A DNA stretch of 64,000 bases from Eubacterium barkeri (GTDB lineage Bacteria; Bacillota; Clostridia; Eubacteriales; Eubacteriaceae), in contig NZ_FNOU01000012.1 of NCBI RefSeq assembly GCF_900107125.1, positions 19,695 to 83,694 of the forward strand, given 5' to 3'. Shown here one piece after another: positions 60,332 through 64,000 of the stretch. Each line of letters starts with the position of its first letter. Within the stretch, counting starts at the first letter, position 1. The notes under the pieces were generated by a model. The model did no database searches, had not been told where the DNA came from, and was given only the letters and a program-made list of their open reading frames with translations. The position numbers and the translations under genes were made by a program.

Positions 60332-61416
60332 GGTATCCTCCAATCGATAACCAAATCCCCGCCGATTCGGTGAACATCCATTAACTCCAGGGGAATGGCA
60401 CGGTCCGGTATTGTCACGCCCAAATCCCCAACGGGTCCCGGTGCCTTTTTCCCACCAAAAATCCTGGGGGCCAAATAGCATCGAATGACACTAACGATAC
60501 CTGCCTTTAAGGCACTGGCATTCAGGGCGGCACCCCCTTCTAAAAGGATACTGTCCACGCCCCGGTGACCCAAAACTGCCATCAAGGCCTTTAAATTGAC
60601 CTCTCCGGTATCATCTTTTTCCACCGGCAACACCTCGCAGCCCGCCGCTTCCAAGGCCTTCACCTTATCCACGGGACCCTCCACCATAGCGATGATGGTA
60701 GGCACCGATGCCGCCGTGACGACGATTTGGCTGTCCATGGGAATGCGCAACCGGCTGTCACAGATAATCCGCAGGGGATTGCGTCCCCCCGGCTGTCTAC
60801 AGGTCAGGGCCGGGTCATCGGCCAACACGGTTCCGATGCCCACCATAATCCCCGCCAGCTCCCATCGCAGGGCCTGGGTCTGTTCCCGGGAAGCCTCTCC
60901 GCTGACCCACCGGGAAGCACCGCTTTCTGTGGCGATCTTGCCATCTGCCGTCATGGCGTATTTCATGAGCACATAGGGCCGTTTGGTGGTAATGTAATGG
61001 AAAAATGGACGATAAAAGGCATCACACGCCTCTCCCAAAACACCGGTCTCTGCTGCAATACCCGCTTCCTGCAGCACAGCAATCCCCCCTCCAGCGACCT
61101 TCGGATTGGGATCCAGGCTGCCTACAACGACCCGAGCGATTCCCTTTTCTAAAATAATCTGGGTACAGGGTGGGGTTTTCCCGGTATGGCAGCAGGGCTC
61201 CAGGGTGACATACAGGGTGGCGCCACGCACCTCCTCCCCACAATTCTTTAGGGCCATGCGCTCGGCATGATCCCCCCCATAGGATGCGTGGTATCCCGTT
61301 GATACCACCACACCATCCTTTACTACGATGGCCCCCACCATGGGGTTAGGATTCACCCGCCCCATTCCCTTCTTCGCTTCTTCGATGGCCATGGCCATAT
61401 AATTTTGATCTGTCAC
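60313..61416 (-). CDS. ribD: Bifunctional riboflavin deaminase/reductase
   Basis: A protein of 367 residues. The N-terminal deaminase has the zinc site HAERMAL and TLEPCCHTGKTPPCT; the C-terminal reductase has YAMTADGKIA, SRWVSGEASRE and LLEGGAAL. It carries out the second and third steps of riboflavin synthesis. Start: GTG 61416 behind AGGAGG. It is the first gene of the rib operon, following the FMN riboswitch. Confidence 0.97.
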   Translation of the reverse strand: MTDQNYMAMAIEEAKKGMGRVNPNPMVGAIVVKDGVVVSTGYHASYGGDHAERMALKNCGEEVRGATLYVTLEPCCHTGKTPPCTQIILEKGIARVVVGSLDPNPKVAGGGIAVLQEAGIAAETGVLGEACDAFYRPFFHYITTKRPYVLMKYAMTADGKIATESGASRWVSGEASREQTQALRWELAGIMVGIGTVLADDPALTCRQPGGRNPLRIICDSRLRIPMDSQIVVTAASVPTIIAMVEGPVDKVKALEAAGCEVLPVEKDDTGEVNLKALMAVLGHRGVDSILLEGGAALNASALKAGIVSVIRCYLAPRIFGGKKAPGPVGDLGVTIPDRAIPLELMDVHRIGGDLVIDWRIPCLQAL

Positions 61417-61488
61417 TTTCCCACCTCCTGAATCGATTCGCTTGTTCTGGTGCTCTGCACCTACACACCGTCACGGCGGCGCCCTGTA

Positions 61489-61550
61489 AATCAGAATGCA
61501 AAAAGCCCTCTTAAAAACAAGCTTTTAAAAGGGCTTTTTGCATTCTGATT
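61489..61550. terminator. Second, very long hairpin in the ribD leader
   Basis: A perfect 21-bp inverted repeat (61489-61509 and 61530-61550) with a further TTAAAA/TTTTAA pairing inside. The core GCCC...GGGCTTTTT has the shape of a terminator in both directions. It lies between the riboswitch terminator and ribD, unlike ordinary FMN leaders that have just one. Confidence 0.75.
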
Positions 61551-61577
61551 CATACTTACTTCTGTTGGCTTATGCAT

Positions 61578-61608
61578 AAAAAAGCCCTGGAATAAAATAT
61601 TCCAGGGC
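61578..61608 (-). terminator. Riboswitch-linked terminator of the rib operon
   Basis: On the minus strand GCCCTGGAATA pairs with TATTCCAGGGC (61584-61608) and is followed by six U residues. It lies just after the FMN aptamer and is the probable expression platform: FMN binding favours termination. Confidence 0.85.
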
Positions 61609-61625
61609 ACCATAAACACAAATCA

Positions 61626-61750
61626 TTTTCTTCTTTCATCTGAACTTCATCGACTGCTCGATGTTATCATCGGTTTTGGAATTACACCAAATCATGCCTT
61701 TCGGCTCGCGGACTATACCGCCGGTCGGGATTCTCACCCTGCCCTGAAGA
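61626..61750 (-). ncRNA. FMN riboswitch (RFN element)
   Basis: On the minus strand the RFN consensus is clear: CTTCAGGGCAGGGTGAGAAT, then CCCGACCGGCGGTATAG, CCGCGAGCC, GATTTGGTGTAATTCC, AAAACCGA and finally GATGAAAGAAG. It senses FMN and controls the rib operon by termination at 61578-61608. The variable arm is of ordinary length. Confidence 0.97.
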
Positions 61751-61767
61751 GTATTAAGTTGTTTTTT

Positions 61768-61795
61768 ATTATAGCACTAAACAAAAGGGTGTCAA
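61768..61795 (-). promoter_or_regulatory. Promoter of the riboflavin operon
   Basis: On the minus strand TTGACA (61790-61795), 16-nt spacer with TGC in front of TATAAT (61768-61773), thus both -35 and extended -10. Transcription starts close to the riboswitch. Confidence 0.85.
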
Positions 61796-61821
61796 GGCGC
61801 AAAATGATATTTTTTTATGCC

Positions 61822-62261
61822 CTATTGCTTTGTGATCGTCACTTTTCCCGTCTCATCCTTGTAATAATGGTAAACGGAATCGCCGTTTTTATAGTAAATT
61901 CCCATAACATTACCCATTATTGCAATCCCCTGGACATCCTCCCAGTGCACATCCCCATCAAGCAATGATCGAACCTTTTCCTGAAAGGCTTTGTCCCAGG
62001 GCTCTGCGGATTCATACCGAGGTGTATAAATCACCTGATCCTCTGGCTTGAGGTGATAGGTGGCATAAATTTCTGTATATGCACTCTGACAGGCCAAGGC
62101 CAACTCACGGATTTCTATATTCACTTCTTTCTCTCGGGCTTCTTTAACAAATCCCAGCATCATCGGAATGGTAAAGGCCGCGATAATCCCCAAAATAGCC
62201 AATACAACGACCATTTCCACCAGGGTGAACCCTTGAATCTAAAACTCCCTTTATCCGCCAT
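61822..62261 (-). pseudogene. Type IV prepilin-like gene broken by a one-base frameshift
   Basis: The main frame encodes FTLVEMVVVLAILGIIAAF, the classical N-terminus of a type IV prepilin or pseudopilin after the peptidase cut, then about 110 residues of a small pilin-like head. No start with ribosome site is in this frame. In the neighbouring frame AGGAGG and an ATG at 62261 open MADKGSFRFKG, an ideal prepilin leader, which joins FTLVE if one base is added near 62228-62232 (AAGGGTTC). Hence the gene has lost one base, or the sequence has an error in a homopolymer. No other pilus gene is in the window. Confidence 0.7.
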
Positions 62262-62349
62262 AACAGCGTCCTCCTACTTTGTTTGTTTACAAATAGGATA
62301 GGGCAGTTTCCTTTATTTTTAAGCAGTATTTACGGCGCTAAAGGAAGAT

Positions 62350-63051
62350 TTATGTATACTGAACTGCCGGGTCTTTGGGAATCCACCTCTGCAGTAAAGA
62401 CAAGGCCCTTCGGATATCCTTCTCAATTTCTGGCAGGGAAAGATGGGCATAGGGGTCGCCTTGGCTTAAAAGATAAAAGCATCCCTCTTGGGCCTGATGA
62501 AGCCATTTGAGGGCATCCAAAGCGGCGGCACCATCATCCCCGGCCATCAGAACGCAATGGCCAATGCGAAAACAGATATTAGGGTACTCCGCCCTTTCCG
62601 GAGTAATCCGGTCAATGGCCTGTCGATAATAGGACAAGGCCTTCTCCTGATCTGCCGCCACGTACAAGCCATCCCGATACATATCCCCCAGCTTGTACAG
62701 AGCACAATGATTTCCCTTGGCTCCCGATTTGGAAAAATAATAAAAGGCCTTTTCATAATCCACGGGGATGGCTCGGCCATAATAATAGCAATAGCCTAAA
62801 TAATTGAGCGCCCATTCCGACCCTAAATCTGCCGCCTGCTCAAAGTAATGCCGTGCTGTGGTATAATCCTGGCTAACGGTAAAACCTTCGTAGTAAAGCC
62901 GTCCAAGGGCCAGGATAGCCTCTGCGTCCCCCGCTTTCGCACCTTGAACACATAATCGCTCCAGGGTTTCCTTCTCCCCATCCGTCATACTCAGTCGATT
63001 GCTCTGGTTCAGCAAGGAATCTATGGCTTGGCAACGTGTTTTCTTATCCAT
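62350..63051 (-). CDS. Sel1-like repeat (TPR-type) protein
   Basis: A protein of 233 residues made largely of Sel1-type helical repeats: AEAILALGRLYYEGFTVSQDY, then ALNYLGYCYYYGRAIPVDYE and ALYKLGDMYRDGLYVAADQE, each about 36 residues. Such repeats form a solenoid for protein binding. No signal peptide is visible, so it is probably cytoplasmic. Start: ATG 63051 with AGGAGAAG; this ribosome site directly adjoins the U-run of the tuf terminator, so it is probably expressed by read-through from tuf. The partner is unknown. Confidence 0.85.
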   Translation of the reverse strand: MDKKTRCQAIDSLLNQSNRLSMTDGEKETLERLCVQGAKAGDAEAILALGRLYYEGFTVSQDYTTARHYFEQAADLGSEWALNYLGYCYYYGRAIPVDYEKAFYYFSKSGAKGNHCALYKLGDMYRDGLYVAADQEKALSYYRQAIDRITPERAEYPNICFRIGHCVLMAGDDGAAALDALKWLHQAQEGCFYLLSQGDPYAHLSLPEIEKDIRRALSLLQRWIPKDPAVQYT

Positions 63052-63064
63052 GGCTTCTCCTATG

Positions 63065-63098
63065 AAAAAGAGCCCACTCGCGCGGAGCAGGCTCTCTT
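63065..63098 (-). terminator. Terminator of tuf
   Basis: On the minus strand AGAGCC pairs with GGCTCT (63069-63074 with 63090-63095), with inner CTC/GAG pairing, followed by five U residues. The ribosome site of the Sel1-repeat gene begins right after it. Confidence 0.8.
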
Positions 63099-63161
63099 GA
63101 TTTATAATTTCTATTTTGGTCATCGGGATGACACAATTTTTTTCAAAAATCGGACTCAGCG

Positions 63162-64000
63162 TCAGTCAGTGATAATCTTCGCAACGGCTCCGGAACCAAC
63201 GGTACGGCCGCCTTCACGGATAGCGAAGCGGAGACCTTCTTCGATGGCGATGGGAGTGATGAGAGTCACTTCCATTTCAACGTGATCCCCAGGCATAACC
63301 ATTTCCACGCCTTCTGGCAGTTTGATGTTACCGGTCACGTCGGTTGTTCTGAAGTAGAACTGCGGACGGTAGCCATCGAAGAACGGGGTATGACGTCCAC
63401 CTTCGTCTTTGGTCAGAACGTAAACCTGAGCCATGAAGTGGGTGTGGGGGTTAATGGAACCGGGCTTTGCCAGAACCTGACCACGTTCGATCTGTGTACG
63501 GTCAATCCCACGGAGAAGTGCCCCGATGTTGTCGCCGCAACGACCTTCGTCGAGGAGCTTACGGAACATTTCGATCCCGGTTACAGTGGTTTTCTGTACA
63601 GGCTTGATCCCAACGATTTCGACTTCGTCCCCAACGTGGACAACCCCACGTTCGACACGGCCGGTGGCAACAGTCCCACGACCAGTGATGGAGAAGACGT
63701 CTTCCACAGGCATCAGGAAGGGTTTATCGGTGTCACGTTCCGGTTCCGGAATATATTTGTCGACTTCTTCCATAAGTTCAACGATCTTGTCGCCCCATTC
63801 CCCATCGGGATCTTCCAGAGCTTTCAGTGCAGAACCAATAACAATGGGTGTGTCATCTCCTGGGAATTCATATTCGTCTAAGAGTTCACGCACTTCCATT
63901 TCAACCAGTTCAAGTAATTCTTCGTCATCCACCATGTCGGCTTTGTTTAAGAAGACGATGATGTAGGGCACGCCAACCTGACGGGACAGGAGGATATGTT
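63162..64000 (-). CDS. tuf: Elongation factor Tu (partial, N-terminus outside window)
   Basis: The frame runs from the right window edge to a stop at 63162, about 279 residues, and covers the end of the GTPase domain ([21 protein letters not shown], with the G4 motif NKAD), and domains II and III ([49 protein letters not shown]). It delivers aminoacyl-tRNA to the ribosome. The start and P-loop are outside the window. A terminator follows at 63065-63098. Confidence 0.98.
   Translation of the reverse strand, partial: HILLSRQVGVPYIIVFLNKADMVDDEELLELVEMEVRELLDEYEFPGDDTPIVIGSALKALEDPDGEWGDKIVELMEEVDKYIPEPERDTDKPFLMPVEDVFSITGRGTVATGRVERGVVHVGDEVEIVGIKPVQKTTVTGIEMFRKLLDEGRCGDNIGALLRGIDRTQIERGQVLAKPGSINPHTHFMAQVYVLTKDEGGRHTPFFDGYRPQFYFRTTDVTGNIKLPEGVEMVMPGDHVEMEVTLITPIAIEEGLRFAIREGGRTVGSGAVAKIITD

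Noticed and set aside
60332..60481. N-terminal extension of ribE by 50 residues
   Set aside because: It lies within ribD, and the normal riboflavin synthase start MFTGIVEE has the right length.
1..64000. CRISPR arrays, insertion sequences with transposase, prophage or defence islands
   Set aside because: No regular direct repeats, no transposase, integrase, structural phage or recognised defence gene was found.

Overview
The window looks like a chromosomal segment of an anaerobic Firmicute of the Eubacteriaceae/acetogen type (Eubacterium limosum - Acetobacterium neighbourhood). This is inferred from moderate G+C, strong AGGAGG ribosome sites, canonical TTGACA/TATAAT promoters, and above all a non-pyrrolysine MttB methyltransferase next to corrinoid proteins, a corrinoid reductive activator and a MetH-activation-like protein. 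No rRNA, CRISPR array, transposase or phage gene is visible.

Region 1 (1-13.0 kb) is a corrinoid methyl-transfer locus. Leftward lie two corrinoid proteins, an MttB-family demethylase, a small membrane protein with a sodium:solute symporter, a URO-D-type methyltransferase fused to a thioredoxin-like domain, and a CobW-type GTPase. Rightward lie a PocR/AraC sensor-regulator, a MetH-activation-like protein and an ASKHA/2Fe-2S corrinoid activator. Together they can import a methylated (probably quaternary amine) compound, transfer its methyl group to cobalt, keep the cobalt reduced and pass the methyl group on. A ferredoxin and a LysR regulator lie at the left edge.

Region 2 (13-24.8 kb) holds rsgA, a short UvrA-like ATPase, a SorC-type regulator and a five-gene sugar operon (FGGY kinase, two TIM-barrel isomerases, class II aldolase, YjbQ) of unassigned substrate, then an orphan ABC ATPase behind an operator-like promoter and a Gfo/Idh oxidoreductase. 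Region 3 (25-29.5 kb) is a surface/signalling cluster: a SHIRT-domain surface protein, a second small surface protein, an unknown small protein and a divergent LytS-like two-component system, followed by tRNA-Ser(GGA). Region 4 (29.6-35 kb) has membrane and housekeeping genes, a histidine phosphatase-ArsC fusion, a 284-bp MITE-like element and an SH3b lipoprotein.

Region 5 (35-57 kb) is a hexitol island: a DeoR regulator with two Cof phosphatases, divergent to a polyol-phosphate dehydrogenase and a one-piece mannitol-type PTS (IICBA); then a PatB/MalY aminotransferase, a flippase-like membrane protein and an arylsulfotransferase; then a DeoR-fsa-mtlA-mtlD-mtlF operon and a complete glucitol operon (gutR-gutM-gutA-gutE-gutB-HPr-like-gutF); then pgi, which channels fructose-6-phosphate. 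Region 6 (57.3-61.8 kb) is the riboflavin operon ribD-ribE-ribBA-ribH plus a HAD phosphatase, under an FMN riboswitch. The right end has a frameshifted prepilin gene, a Sel1-repeat protein and the 3' part of tuf.

The most notable items are the URO-D/thioredoxin fusion, the unassigned sugar operon, the phosphatase-ArsC fusion with a buried ribosome site, the glucitol EIIA that seems to lack its phosphorylated histidine, the coupled HAD candidate for the orphan riboflavin phosphatase step, and several inverted-repeat elements.
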